61,193 nucleotides of DNA, taken from an uncultured Verrucomicrobia subdivision 3 bacterium (lineage in GTDB: Bacteria > Verrucomicrobiota > Verrucomicrobiia > Limisphaerales > UBA8199). Shown in pieces: positions 44,451-54,477 of this stretch. The notes below the pieces were generated by a model. That model saw nothing but the letters and a program-made list of their open reading frames with translations, did not search any database and was not told the DNA's origin. The DNA lies in NCBI GenBank assembly GCA_903913865.1, contig CAIWMU010000171.1, positions 1 through 61,193 of the forward strand, in the 5' to 3' direction. Position 1 is the first letter of the stretch, and every line of letters begins with the position of its first letter. The position numbers were made by a program, and so were the translations under genes.

Positions 44451-45731
44451 ATGCAAACCAACGAGTTTACCCCGCCTGCCGACCCGTCCACGCCGGAGCA
44501 GGCACCCCGCATCAAGATTTTTGGCCTTGGTGGTGCCGGTATCAAAGTGATGGAGCTCCTGAGCGCATCGGAATTTGCCGGAGCGGGCCGGGTTGCCATC
44601 GCAACGGAGGCCGCTTCGCTTGCGGTCACAACGGCTTCCGAGAAACTTTTGCTGGAAACCCGTGAACTGCGGGGGTTGGGCACCGGGGGGGACCCTGAGC
44701 GTGGACGCGTTCTGGCGGAGGAACAGACCGATCAGTTGAGGGCGTTGTGCCAGGATGCGGAGATGATTTTCATCGTAACCGCCCTCGGGGGTGGTGCCGG
44801 GACCGGTATCAGCCCTGTTTTGGCGCGGATTGCCCGGGATTCGGGGGCGCTCGTGCTGGCCTTTGTGATCACACCCTTCAAGTGCGAGGGGTCGCTGCGC
44901 AATCAAATGGCGATGGAGGGTTTGGAGCGGCTGAGAAACAAGTGCGATGGTCTGATCTGCCTCCCCAATGAATGTCTGAGCAAAATGTTAACCTCGCAGA
45001 CGAGTGTGCTCGTGGCCTTTGAAATGGGCAACCGGCTGCTTGCTGACGCCATCCGGGGGATTTGGCGGTTGCTCATACGCAAGGGGCTTATTGAGATCAC
45101 CTTTGCAGATCTTGCCTCAGTGCTTCGGAACCAGCACGCACACTGCATGTTTGCGGTGGCTGAGGCATCCGGCCCCAACCGGGCCGATTTGGCCGTGTCC
45201 CGGCTGTTTGAGCACCCGATGTTACCCGGGGGGGATGCCCTATCCAGAAGCGAAACCGTTCTGGTGAGTTTGACTGCGGGTCCAGATCTTTCGATGGCAG
45301 AACTCAGCACCATCAGCAGCCAGATCACCAGCAGGTGTCCTGCTGCGCGTGTTGTTGTGGGTGCCGCAGTTGGTTCCGATTTTGGGGATTGCCTTGGCGT
45401 CACCATCATCGCCTCCTGTCCGGCGGATGGGGAGGGGGAACAAATTCAAATAGAGAGGATCACCCGGCCCATACAGCAAGCCGTTGAGCCTGTAATCCGT
45501 ATGGTTGAACCTACTCAGCCAATCCCTCTGGAAGCGCCAGCAACCCGCTCCAGTTCAGAGCCGGGAACAGCCAAGCCCGGGTCGCGGACGAAAAAAAGTC
45601 ACTCGCAACTTCAGCAGGGGCAATTGCCCTTGCAGATCGTTTCCAAGGGTGGATTTGGTGAGCCCACGATCCATAGGGGTGAGGATCTGGACATTCCGAC
45701 CTATATCCGCCGCGGTGTTTCTTTGAACTGA
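44451..45731 (+). CDS. ftsZ: Divergent FtsZ tubulin-like division GTPase
   Basis: This 426-residue protein has the FtsZ order: IKIFGLGGAGIKVMELL, the tubulin signature as GGGAGTG (113-119; usual GGGTGTG), and a C-terminal DLDIPTYIRRGVSLN. That last block matches the conserved peptide that binds FtsA and similar partners. The GTP-binding A-V-N-T-D segment reads A-I-A-T-E (49-53). The T7 loop, normally N-x-D-F-A-D, reads E-I-T-F-A-D (215-220), so the Asn and the first Asp, which acts on GTP across the filament interface, are lost while Asp220 is kept. Divergent FtsZ is known in Verrucomicrobiota. Whether this copy hydrolyses GTP is unclear. I chose the ATG at 44451, 10 nt after ftsA. Confidence 0.9.
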   Translation: MQTNEFTPPADPSTPEQAPRIKIFGLGGAGIKVMELLSASEFAGAGRVAIATEAASLAVTTASEKLLLETRELRGLGTGGDPERGRVLAEEQTDQLRALCQDAEMIFIVTALGGGAGTGISPVLARIARDSGALVLAFVITPFKCEGSLRNQMAMEGLERLRNKCDGLICLPNECLSKMLTSQTSVLVAFEMGNRLLADAIRGIWRLLIRKGLIEITFADLASVLRNQHAHCMFAVAEASGPNRADLAVSRLFEHPMLPGGDALSRSETVLVSLTAGPDLSMAELSTISSQITSRCPAARVVVGAAVGSDFGDCLGVTIIASCPADGEGEQIQIERITRPIQQAVEPVIRMVEPTQPIPLEAPATRSSSEPGTAKPGSRTKKSHSQLQQGQLPLQIVSKGGFGEPTIHRGEDLDIPTYIRRGVSLN

Positions 45732-45880
45732 TGCCCGGAGCGGGGGGCCTGTCAGCCCGGGGAGGGATGCCTTTCCGGCTGTCAGGAGTGGTGTCGACAA
45801 GACTGGCTGGAACTGACATAGTGGTCATCGTTCCGGATGATCTAGTTCATGTGGCAGCTTTGCACCCTTGGTCGGACACC

Positions 45881-48800
45881 ATGAAAAAGTCCCTCGCCAT
45901 CCTGCTCGCCCTCGTGGTGTGCCTGGTCTCGTCCCACATGGCCCGGGGAGCTGTCCGGATCAGTGAATTTGCAGCTTCCAACCTCAGGGGCATCAGTGAC
46001 GAGGATGGGAATCACGAGGATTGGATCGAGATATTCAATGATGGTGCGGCTCCGGTTTCGCTCCAGAACTGGTGTCTCACCGACACTCCGATGAGTTTGG
46101 ACAAATGGCGGTTTCCTGCCACCAATATCGGCCCCGGTCAGTTCCTGATCGTGTTCGCATCCGGCAAGGATCGGCGCATCCCGGGGCGGACACTTCACAC
46201 CAACTTCAAGCTGAACTCAGATGGCGACTATCTTGCACTGGTGGAGCCGGACGCCAGGACCGTGGCCACCCAATTTTCCCCCGCCTTCCCGCCGCAGGCG
46301 GTGGATGCGAGTTACGGGTTCCCGATGCAGACTGCCAGGACGGTCCTATCGCAGGGTGCCCCGGTCAAATGGAAGGTCTGGACCACTGCGACGGCTTACG
46401 TTTTGGAATCTTCGGGATGGAAATCAAGCCTCACCTATGCCGCCACGGGGTGGAGCAACGGAACGAGCGGTCTGGGGTGGGATGACACGGCATCCCCGAT
46501 GAGCTTCTCGCCCTGGTTTGGCACCAATTCGAATCCCCGCAGCCTCATGCCAGGCAGCGCACGCGCCCTGTTTTCGCGGTTTTTGTTCAAAGCGACCAAT
46601 GTTGTTGCAGCATCGGAATTGCGGTTGCGGATGCGCTTTGATGACGGGTTTGTCGCATGGTTGAACGGGACGCTCGTGGCCTCCAACCTTGCCCCTGCCG
46701 CCCCCTCGTGGAATTCGGTGTCCACGGGCCTGCGGGATGATGTGCTCAACGGGGCCTGGGCGACCTTCCCGATGCCTTTGGCCTCGCTGGTTGAGGGGAC
46801 GAACCTCCTGGCCATCCAGGTCTTCAACACCAGCGCCCCGGACACCAGCGACCTGCTGCTGCTGCCGGAGGTGGACCTGATGTTTCCGGGGGCATCGGAC
46901 ATCCCGGCCTACTTTTCCCCGAGCACCCCGGGAAAGACCAACAGCAGCGGGACAGTCGCGCTGGCTCCGGGAGTTGAAATGCTTTCAAGTGTGGCACGGC
47001 CTCCCGGGGGAGCGGGGAGTCCACCGCTCACCATTACTGCCCTGGTGTCGCGGACAGTCCATGCCATCACGAATGTGACGCTGTTCCACCGCACCATGTT
47101 TGGCACCGACTCCGTGGTGGGCATGGTTCCGGGAACGGGGGGTGTATGGACCGCATCCATTCCCACGACCGCCCTGGGCCCGGGACAGATGTTGCGTTGG
47201 CGGATCGAGGCGCGGGATGCGGCCGGGAATATCGGCACGGGCCCCCCTTTCGTGGCCGCGAATGATGATGACCGTTATTATGGGACGGTCGCACTGAATC
47301 CGGCTGAACTGGACAGCCGCCTGCCCATCGTTCACTGGTTTGTTCAGGACTATGCTGCGGCGGCAAGCGAGACCGGAGGGCGGTCATCCTGCTACTTCCT
47401 CAACCATTTCTACGACAACCTCCTCGTCAAGCTGCATGGTCAGTCCACATCCGGTTTCCCGAAGAAGGGACATGATTTTGATTTCAATGCTGGAAACCGT
47501 TTCATCTGGCGGGAGGGGGAGAAGGGGGAGAAAGATGTGAATCTCCTCACCAACTGGGGGGACAAAAGCAAGGTTCGTAATACGCTGGCGTATGAGATGT
47601 TGAACCGGTCGGGGGTGCTGTCCCACTGGGCGTTTCCGGTGCGGGTCCAGACCAACGGCGGGTTCCACGCCGTGCTGGACATGGTTGAGGATGGGGATGA
47701 TTGTTTTACCGAAAGGGTGGGGCTGGATCCCCGTGGCGCCCTCTACAAGGTTTATACTGCGGCATATACAGGCGGCGTGACGGGAACCAACATCTGGGTG
47801 GCTGAAAAGAAGGCCCGCAAGGATGAGGGCAGCTCGGACCTCGCCGCATTCAGTGCCGGAATTGCAGCGAACTGGTCCCTCGCCCAGCGCCGGGCCTTTG
47901 TGTATGACAACGTCGATCTGGGTGCGACCATCAATTATCTGGCCTCCATCGTGCTGAGTGGATGCCATGATCAGGGTCACAAAAATTTTTACCTGTATCG
48001 GGACAGCGATGGAACCCGGCTGTGGCGGGTGCTTCCATGGGACGTCGATTTGACCTTCGGCCACGAGTGGTTCCAGGGGCCCGCCTATTTTGAGGACAAC
48101 ATCTACTTTGACCAGCCGCTCCAGCTGGGGGTGATCAACACCCTGAAGGAGATCATTTTCGGCAGTGCTGAGTTGAACCAGATGTTTCTGCGCCGCCTGC
48201 GGACCCTCATGGACAATGTTCTTCAGCCCGGGACGACCCCTTTGAGCCTGCGCACCAATGAAAACCGGGTGGCGGAGTTGCTGGATCTGATCGATCCCCC
48301 GGGAGTGGCCACAACGGATGCGCGGCTTGATTTCGCGAAATGGGGATGGTGGACGAACGGGACGCAGATCATTAGTTCAAATGCCTCGCAGGAGATCCGC
48401 GCGCAGGCCAGGAGGATCACCTACACGTTCTTTACAGGGCGCAGGGGGTTCCTGCAGGCGGGACAAACCAGCTCCGGGATTGCCATTCCCTCAAGCCAAA
48501 GTGCCGGGATCGGGGTCACTCTGGAAATGGGTGATTATAATCCGGCGGGCGGGTCGCAGGAGCAGGAGTATGTGGTGCTGCGGAACAGAAACTCCGTGGC
48601 AGTGGATGTCAGCGGGTGGAAATTGTCGGGCCAAATCGGGTATGAGTTTCCCCCCGGGACGGTCATTCCCTCCGGTGGGGGAATCACCGGAAACATCGGA
48701 TTGCTGTTCGTGGCCCGGAATCCATGGGCGTTCAGGCAGCGGGCCATCGCGCCGAAGGGCGGCCAGAATTGTCTCCTGGCCGGGCCCTACTCGGGCCAAC

Positions 48801-50764
48801 TTTCAGCCCGGGGAGGCAGTCTGGTGCTGGAGGATGCGGCCCACAGGGTGGTTGCCTCGGTCAGTTATGCGGGAGCCCCCTCCGCCGTGCAGCAGTTTCT
48901 CCGGGTGACGGAATTGATGTTCAATCCATCCCCGCTGGCCGGCTCGACCAACCGGGCTCAGGAGTTTGAGTTCATTGAGTTGCGGAACATCAGCCCGGGT
49001 GTGACGCTGGACCTCAAGGGGGTCCATTTTACGAACGGGCTTACCTTCGCCTTCACCAACACAACGCTTCTTGCCCCCCGGCAGTCGATCGTGATTCCGC
49101 GTAATCCAGCCGCCTTTGTGGAGCGTTACGGAACCGGGTTCAATATCGCGGGGGCGTGTGACGGTTTTCTGGAGGATGGGGGGCAGCGGATCACTTTGCT
49201 GGATTCCGCAAACGAGGAGATTCTGGACTTCACCTATGGCGGGGCTTGGAATCCACTGGCGGACGGCCTTGGTTTTTCGCTGGTGGTGGTGGATGAGCAG
49301 GCCGTGCCGGGGGCGTGGACCCACCCGTCCCAGTGGCGTGCGAGCGCAACGAGGGGGGGATCTCCCGGTCGGGAGGATCCGGTCCCGAACCTCCCACCCA
49401 TCAGAATCAACGAGGTGCTGGCCCACACGGATCCTCCCCAGGTGGACAGCATTGAACTCTACAACCCGACGACCAACAGCGTTGGAATCGGCGGATGGTT
49501 TCTCACCGATGACCCGGCGATCCCGGGAAAGTTCCGCATCCCCGACAACACCCGGATCGGCCCGCTCGGTTATCTCGTGTTTGATGAGCGCCAGTTCAAC
49601 AGCCAGCCCATCGCCACGAACAACTTCCGGATCAGTTCCACCGGTGATGACATCTGGCTCTTCAGCGGGGATGCCTCCACGAACCTGACAGGCCATGCGG
49701 ATGGGGTTGTGTTTGGGGCCTCACCCAACGGCTCCAGCTTTGGTTTCCACACGGCAAGTGATGGCTCCACCCATTTTGTCCTGCAGCGGGGATTGACGCT
49801 GGGGTCTGCCAATGCAGGCCCCCTCGTCGGGCCGATGATCATCCGGTCGATCATGTATCATCCGCCCGACATTGTGTTGAACAACATCGCCGCCGATGAT
49901 GATACCAACGAATATATCGAACTCCTGAACACCGGCACAACCAATGTGGGGCTGTTTCATCCCGAAACCCCGGTCAACACCTGGCGCCTCGCGGAGGGCA
50001 TCAGCTACTCATTTCCCACAAACTGTAATGTGGCTCCAGGCAGCAATCTGCTGGTGGTGGGATTCAGTCCCACGAACACGGTTCTGAGGTCGGCCTTTTA
50101 TTTGCGGTGGCCCTGGGCCACGAACATTCCCCTTTTTGGACCCTGGTTTGGAAAACTGGACAACAGTGCCGAAACGGTCTGCCTGCAACGTCCCGACACC
50201 ACGAACCTGGACGGGACCGTGCCGTTCATCACGGTGGAGCAGGTTCAATACAAGGATGAGGCGCCCTGGCCATTGGGGGCGGATGGTTGGGGTGCATTCC
50301 TCCAGCGAAACGCCCATGGCGGTTTCGCGGATGATCCGGGAAACTGGGTGGGGCTTCCCCCTCCCGGATCGGTGCCTCCCGATCTCGACCGGGATGGCAT
50401 GGAAGATTGGTGGGAAGTGCAGAATGGTCTCAATCCGGCTGTCCAGGACGGTGCGGGGGATCCGGATGGCGATGGGATCACGAATATTGCCGAGTTTTAT
50501 GCGCGGACTGATCCCCGTGATCCCTCGAGCACCTTCCGGCTGCAGGTCTCCCAGAGGGATCATGGGACGGTCCTTCTCCAATTCGAAGGACGGCCACAGT
50601 TATATTATTGGGTGCAAACGAACGGAACCCCGGATGCCACGGGATGGCAGACCTGGCTGCAGATTCCCTCTGCGTTGACGAATCGTACCCTGACGATCAC
50701 AAACACCGGGGGGGAGGGGACGAGGTTCTACCGTCTCCGTGCCGGGATGTCGCAGGTTCCGTGA
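45881..50764 (+). CDS. Giant exported lamin-tail/CotH-kinase protein
   Basis: This 1627-residue protein has a signal peptide (about residues 1-24). Several lamin-tail (LTD) domains follow: about 25-140 (VRISEFAASNLRGI, DWIEIFNDG), 877-995 (YVVLRNRNSVAVDVSGWKL), 1007-1120 (LRVTELMFNP, FIELRNISPG), 1173-1275 (IRINEVLAHTD, DSIELYNPT) and 1320-1450 (YIELLNTGTTN). A CotH kinase domain lies at about 483-850, with the catalytic HDQGHKNF and WRVLPWDVDLTFG motifs and the KLHGQSTSGFPKK loop. A calcium-binding DLDRDGMEDWW/DPDGDGITN repeat is near 1500-1540. The tail TRFYRLR recurs in secreted Verrucomicrobiota proteins. CotH phosphorylates spore-coat proteins in Bacillus; the target here is unknown. Confidence 0.85.
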   Translation: MKKSLAILLALVVCLVSSHMARGAVRISEFAASNLRGISDEDGNHEDWIEIFNDGAAPVSLQNWCLTDTPMSLDKWRFPATNIGPGQFLIVFASGKDRRIPGRTLHTNFKLNSDGDYLALVEPDARTVATQFSPAFPPQAVDASYGFPMQTARTVLSQGAPVKWKVWTTATAYVLESSGWKSSLTYAATGWSNGTSGLGWDDTASPMSFSPWFGTNSNPRSLMPGSARALFSRFLFKATNVVAASELRLRMRFDDGFVAWLNGTLVASNLAPAAPSWNSVSTGLRDDVLNGAWATFPMPLASLVEGTNLLAIQVFNTSAPDTSDLLLLPEVDLMFPGASDIPAYFSPSTPGKTNSSGTVALAPGVEMLSSVARPPGGAGSPPLTITALVSRTVHAITNVTLFHRTMFGTDSVVGMVPGTGGVWTASIPTTALGPGQMLRWRIEARDAAGNIGTGPPFVAANDDDRYYGTVALNPAELDSRLPIVHWFVQDYAAAASETGGRSSCYFLNHFYDNLLVKLHGQSTSGFPKKGHDFDFNAGNRFIWREGEKGEKDVNLLTNWGDKSKVRNTLAYEMLNRSGVLSHWAFPVRVQTNGGFHAVLDMVEDGDDCFTERVGLDPRGALYKVYTAAYTGGVTGTNIWVAEKKARKDEGSSDLAAFSAGIAANWSLAQRRAFVYDNVDLGATINYLASIVLSGCHDQGHKNFYLYRDSDGTRLWRVLPWDVDLTFGHEWFQGPAYFEDNIYFDQPLQLGVINTLKEIIFGSAELNQMFLRRLRTLMDNVLQPGTTPLSLRTNENRVAELLDLIDPPGVATTDARLDFAKWGWWTNGTQIISSNASQEIRAQARRITYTFFTGRRGFLQAGQTSSGIAIPSSQSAGIGVTLEMGDYNPAGGSQEQEYVVLRNRNSVAVDVSGWKLSGQIGYEFPPGTVIPSGGGITGNIGLLFVARNPWAFRQRAIAPKGGQNCLLAGPYSGQLSARGGSLVLEDAAHRVVASVSYAGAPSAVQQFLRVTELMFNPSPLAGSTNRAQEFEFIELRNISPGVTLDLKGVHFTNGLTFAFTNTTLLAPRQSIVIPRNPAAFVERYGTGFNIAGACDGFLEDGGQRITLLDSANEEILDFTYGGAWNPLADGLGFSLVVVDEQAVPGAWTHPSQWRASATRGGSPGREDPVPNLPPIRINEVLAHTDPPQVDSIELYNPTTNSVGIGGWFLTDDPAIPGKFRIPDNTRIGPLGYLVFDERQFNSQPIATNNFRISSTGDDIWLFSGDASTNLTGHADGVVFGASPNGSSFGFHTASDGSTHFVLQRGLTLGSANAGPLVGPMIIRSIMYHPPDIVLNNIAADDDTNEYIELLNTGTTNVGLFHPETPVNTWRLAEGISYSFPTNCNVAPGSNLLVVGFSPTNTVLRSAFYLRWPWATNIPLFGPWFGKLDNSAETVCLQRPDTTNLDGTVPFITVEQVQYKDEAPWPLGADGWGAFLQRNAHGGFADDPGNWVGLPPPGSVPPDLDRDGMEDWWEVQNGLNPAVQDGAGDPDGDGITNIAEFYARTDPRDPSSTFRLQVSQRDHGTVLLQFEGRPQLYYWVQTNGTPDATGWQTWLQIPSALTNRTLTITNTGGEGTRFYRLRAGMSQVP

Positions 50765-50778
50765 ACGGAAGTGCGGTC

Positions 50779-52191
50779 CTATTTTGATCCGACATCCAGG
50801 CAGACCATGCGGGTCAGATCCCGGACGATGAGTCTCCCGCCTGCCAGGGCGGGTGGTCCCCAGGATTCACGGCCTTTCAATACCTGCGCCTGTGCCAGCA
50901 GGCGGTAGCGGGCGGGATCGGCTGCGACCAACCGGAGCAAACCGGAGTCGTTGATGGCGAAGAAGACGCCATCAGCGGCCATGTAGGGGCCTATGCCAAA
51001 TTGCTGGCCCTGTTCACTGGTCCAGACGACCTTGCCCTGCAGGTCGAGGCAGACGAACTTGCCATCCGGCCTCACGCCGAAGATGTGGTTTTGGAGCAGG
51101 ATGGGAGATTGCTGGGTCGCTCCGAAGATTTCCGGTTCCAGGCGAAACAGGGTTTGGGCCTGGAACTTTCCATCGATCTTCTTGAGTTGAAGCATCAGGC
51201 TCCCGGCATTGTAGCCACCGGAGAGGAAGATTCGACCACCCGGGAGGATGAGGGGCGTTGGGACGGTGGCGATGCTGATCTTCCATTCGCCCGTCTCCCA
51301 CAGCGGGGCCCCGGTGTCTGCGGAGACGCCCACCACGCCGTTGTTCGCGCAATAGACATACATGCGCACCCCTTCGAACTCCATGGCCGCGACGGATGAG
51401 TGGGTCATCTTCCATTCCCGGGGGTTTGGCGATTTCCAGATGACCTGGCCCGTTTCAGGATGGACGGCGATCAGGAGCGATTCCGGCCCGCCCGTGCCGA
51501 GGACCACCCGGTCCTGATCAATCAGCGGGCACTCCCCCGCATACCATTGGGGGACAGTCACGCCGTGGTCTTTGACGAGGTCCAGACCCCACTTCAGCGT
51601 CCCTGTCTTTGTGTCCACCGCCAGCACGTGGCATTTGGGCCCCATGGCCACCGTGACTTTTGGGGTGACGGTTGGGACCGTTCGGGACATGCCGTGGTTG
51701 CGCTTGATGGAGACCGGGTAGGCGAACCGCCACAGCTCACGGCCGTCGGCAAGGGAGAGGCAGCGGAGGGTATCCTGCCGTTTCTCACGGTCGTAATCCA
51801 TGAGGTAAACGCGCCCCTCGAAAATGGCCGGGCCTGCATACCCCTCGCCCACATCCACACCCCAGATTTCACGCGGTTCCCCGGCCTGCCAGGTCTTGAG
51901 GATTGGGGTGGGATCCGGACTGATGCCATCCTGATTGATGCCGCGAAAGCCCGGCCACGCGCCGGGAAGCGGAGTGGGATCGGCAGCCGCACCCTGGACG
52001 AGTTTGCCGGAGAGCACCGGGTTGGGGCGGGAGCCCGATTCCCCTGCCGGGGCGTGGTCAGCCCCCGGCGCGCGGAGTTCGAGTGGCTTGTCCGAGCCGC
52101 GGAACAGCAGGAATGCGACGCAGGAGAGCGCGGTCACGCCCAGCACGACGGGCGCGAGCCACTGCAGAATGGACTGTTGCTTTTGATTCAT
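50779..52191 (-). CDS. Membrane-anchored PQQ-like beta-propeller protein
   Basis: This 470-residue protein has an N-terminal membrane helix (about residues 8-29, ILQWLAPVVLGVTALSCVAF), a linker rich in Pro and Gly, then PQQ/quinoprotein-type repeats (RCLSLADGRELWRFAYP, LAVDTKTGTLKWGLDLV, IAVHPETGQVIWKSPNP). The WRF/WKS ends of the repeats are typical of eight-bladed propellers such as BamB or PQQ dehydrogenases. No PQQ-binding disulphide pair is evident, so enzymatic activity is doubtful. It is convergent with the CotH gene (14-nt gap) and divergent from the beta-helix gene. Confidence 0.8.
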   Translation of the reverse strand: MNQKQQSILQWLAPVVLGVTALSCVAFLLFRGSDKPLELRAPGADHAPAGESGSRPNPVLSGKLVQGAAADPTPLPGAWPGFRGINQDGISPDPTPILKTWQAGEPREIWGVDVGEGYAGPAIFEGRVYLMDYDREKRQDTLRCLSLADGRELWRFAYPVSIKRNHGMSRTVPTVTPKVTVAMGPKCHVLAVDTKTGTLKWGLDLVKDHGVTVPQWYAGECPLIDQDRVVLGTGGPESLLIAVHPETGQVIWKSPNPREWKMTHSSVAAMEFEGVRMYVYCANNGVVGVSADTGAPLWETGEWKISIATVPTPLILPGGRIFLSGGYNAGSLMLQLKKIDGKFQAQTLFRLEPEIFGATQQSPILLQNHIFGVRPDGKFVCLDLQGKVVWTSEQGQQFGIGPYMAADGVFFAINDSGLLRLVAADPARYRLLAQAQVLKGRESWGPPALAGGRLIVRDLTRMVCLDVGSK

Positions 52192-52288
52192 CCGCCGTCC
52201 CCATTTAATCCGGTTTCGGTCCCCATGGCGAAAACAAAACAGGTAATTCTGTGTTCCCAATTCCGGGCGCATCTGCCTAGACTGGGGG

Positions 52289-54418
52289 ATGCACACGCAT
52301 CGATTCCTCTCTTTCAAGCACCTTTCCTGCGGAACGGCCATCTGTTTGCTGCTGGCCGCCCATGCACCGCTCATGGCGGGGGAGTTCCATGTTTCGCCCA
52401 AGGGTTCCGACCGCAATCCCGGCACGAAGGGAAAGCCGTTCGCCACTTTGGAGAAAGCGCGGGATGCTGTCCGCTCAGCCCGGAGCCAGGGCGGGTCAAG
52501 CAGCGGTGCGATGACCATCTGGCTGGCACCCGGGGATTACGGGCGAACCAATACGCTTGTTCTCACCGCCGAGGATTCCGGCACTGCGGAACATCCGGTG
52601 GAATGGAAAGCCAGTGGAACCGCCCGGCTGCTGGGCGGGGTGCCGGTTCCGGGGCTTTCCCCCGTGAAGGATGCGGCCATTCTGGACCGGTTGGATCCCG
52701 CCGCGCGTGGGCAGGTGAAACAGGCCGATCTGAAGCGGCTTCGGGTGTCTGATTTTGGCAAGTTCAGCTCGCGCGGGTTTGCCCGCCCCACCTCCGTGTC
52801 CCATGCGGAACTGTTTTATGCGGGCAGGCCGATGACCCTGGCGCGGTGGCCGGATGAGGGGAAGTATGAACTGATCGCCGGGTTTCCCGATTCCTCCACC
52901 CAGGGGGATTCGCATGGGGGCAAGATCGGGAAGCTGGAGGAGGGGTTCAATTACGCCGGGGAACGCCCCCGAAAATGGAAGCAGACGGAGAACATCTGGA
53001 TTCATGGGTATTGGGCCTGGGACTGGGCCAATTCCTATGAGAGAATCACGAGCCTGGATCTCGAAAAGCACCTCGTCAAAACCGCTTCCCCATATGGCCA
53101 TTATGGATTCAGGAAGGGGCAGCGCATCTACTTCCTGAACATTCTCGAGGAACTGGACCGCCCCGGGGAATACTACATCGATCATGACACAGGGATCCTT
53201 TATTTCTGGCCACCGGAGGCTGCGGATTCGAAGAGCGGGGAACTGCTGGTATCGAGGCTGGGCGGGCCGTTGATCACGATGACCGGTGTCTCCCACGTTT
53301 CGTTCACCGGGTTGGTGCTTGAGGCGGCGCGGGGGAATGCGGTGGAGATCACCGGTGGTGAGGATGACCGGATCCTGGGCTGCATCCTCCGGAATCTTGG
53401 CGATGGTGGCGTGGTGATCGAGGGGGGCACCGGACACCGGGTTGTGGGTTGTGATGTGTTCGACACCGGGGATGGAGGCGTCTCCGCCGCGGGCGGCGAC
53501 CGGAAGACCCTCACACCGGGCGGGCATGTTGTTGAGAATTGCCATTTTGCCCGGCAGGGCCGGTGGTCGAAGTGTTACGTCCCGGCGATCCTGTTCAACG
53601 GGGTGGGGCAGGTGGCCCGGAACAACTGGATTCACCACCATCCCCACTGCGGAATTCTCTTCAACGGGAATGACCATCTCATGGAATATAACGAGATAGA
53701 CCACATCGCCCTTGAGACCGGGGATGTCGGAGCCATCTATGCCGGGCGCAACTACAGCTACCGGGGGAACCGTGTTCTCCATAACTACATTCACCACACA
53801 GGCGGGGTGGGGATGGGTTCCATGGGGGTTTACATGGATGACTGCATCAGCGGAACGGAGATCAGTGGCAACATCTTTTACAAGGTTCACCGGGCTGCCT
53901 TTCTCGGCGGCGGGCGTGATCACCGTGTGTTGAACAACATCTTTGTGGAGTGCGATCCCGCAGTGGAACTGGATGGGCGCGGGTTGGATAAATCCCCGGT
54001 CTGGTGGAGCATGGTGGAGGGCTACATGCGGGATGGGCTGCGCGAGGTTCCCCAGGCTCTGTATCGGGAGCGCTACCCGGCGATAAAGTCGCTCGACGCC
54101 TGCTACGGTCCACCCGAAGGGCCAGCCCTCGTGGGGCCGACCTTCAAGGGAGTTCCGCCCGAGGGCAACGAAGTCCGGAACAACGTGTGTGTCGGCAAAT
54201 GGTTGAGGGCGAACTGGAATGCCCGCGAGGACATGATCGGCATTTCAGGAAATCTGACCGATGCCGATCCGCTGTTTGTCCGTCCCATTTCGGATGGATC
54301 CAGGGTTGGGGACTTCGCCCTTCAGCCGGGATCCCCGGCCTTCAAGTCCGGTTTTGTGGAAATCCCCGTTGGGAAGATCGGGCTTCAGAAGGACCAATAC
54401 CGGCAAAAAGTGGACTAG
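52289..54418 (+). CDS. Exported right-handed parallel beta-helix protein
   Basis: This 709-residue protein has a signal peptide (about 1-30). It starts with GEFHVSPKGSDRNPGTKGKP, a common N-terminal motif of beta-helix hydrolases and lyases. The central part (about 335-565) has short Gly/Asn-rich coils: VSHVSFTGLVLEAARGN, ITGGEDDRILGCILRN, ARNNWIHHHPHCGILFNG and YRGNRVLHNYIHHTGG. Proteins like this cut plant or algal polysaccharides, but I cannot tell substrate or mechanism. Divergent from the PQQ-like gene with 97 nt between. Confidence 0.8.
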   Translation: MHTHRFLSFKHLSCGTAICLLLAAHAPLMAGEFHVSPKGSDRNPGTKGKPFATLEKARDAVRSARSQGGSSSGAMTIWLAPGDYGRTNTLVLTAEDSGTAEHPVEWKASGTARLLGGVPVPGLSPVKDAAILDRLDPAARGQVKQADLKRLRVSDFGKFSSRGFARPTSVSHAELFYAGRPMTLARWPDEGKYELIAGFPDSSTQGDSHGGKIGKLEEGFNYAGERPRKWKQTENIWIHGYWAWDWANSYERITSLDLEKHLVKTASPYGHYGFRKGQRIYFLNILEELDRPGEYYIDHDTGILYFWPPEAADSKSGELLVSRLGGPLITMTGVSHVSFTGLVLEAARGNAVEITGGEDDRILGCILRNLGDGGVVIEGGTGHRVVGCDVFDTGDGGVSAAGGDRKTLTPGGHVVENCHFARQGRWSKCYVPAILFNGVGQVARNNWIHHHPHCGILFNGNDHLMEYNEIDHIALETGDVGAIYAGRNYSYRGNRVLHNYIHHTGGVGMGSMGVYMDDCISGTEISGNIFYKVHRAAFLGGGRDHRVLNNIFVECDPAVELDGRGLDKSPVWWSMVEGYMRDGLREVPQALYRERYPAIKSLDACYGPPEGPALVGPTFKGVPPEGNEVRNNVCVGKWLRANWNAREDMIGISGNLTDADPLFVRPISDGSRVGDFALQPGSPAFKSGFVEIPVGKIGLQKDQYRQKVD

Positions 54419-54477
54419 GGTTTCCCGCACCATGAACCGGACATGCTGATGCCAGACCGCGCCGTTGAGGAGTTGCC

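Noticed and set aside
52496-53923. 475-codon minus-strand open frame
   Set aside because: Shadow of the exported beta-helix gene; the opposite frame has a signal peptide and regular coils.
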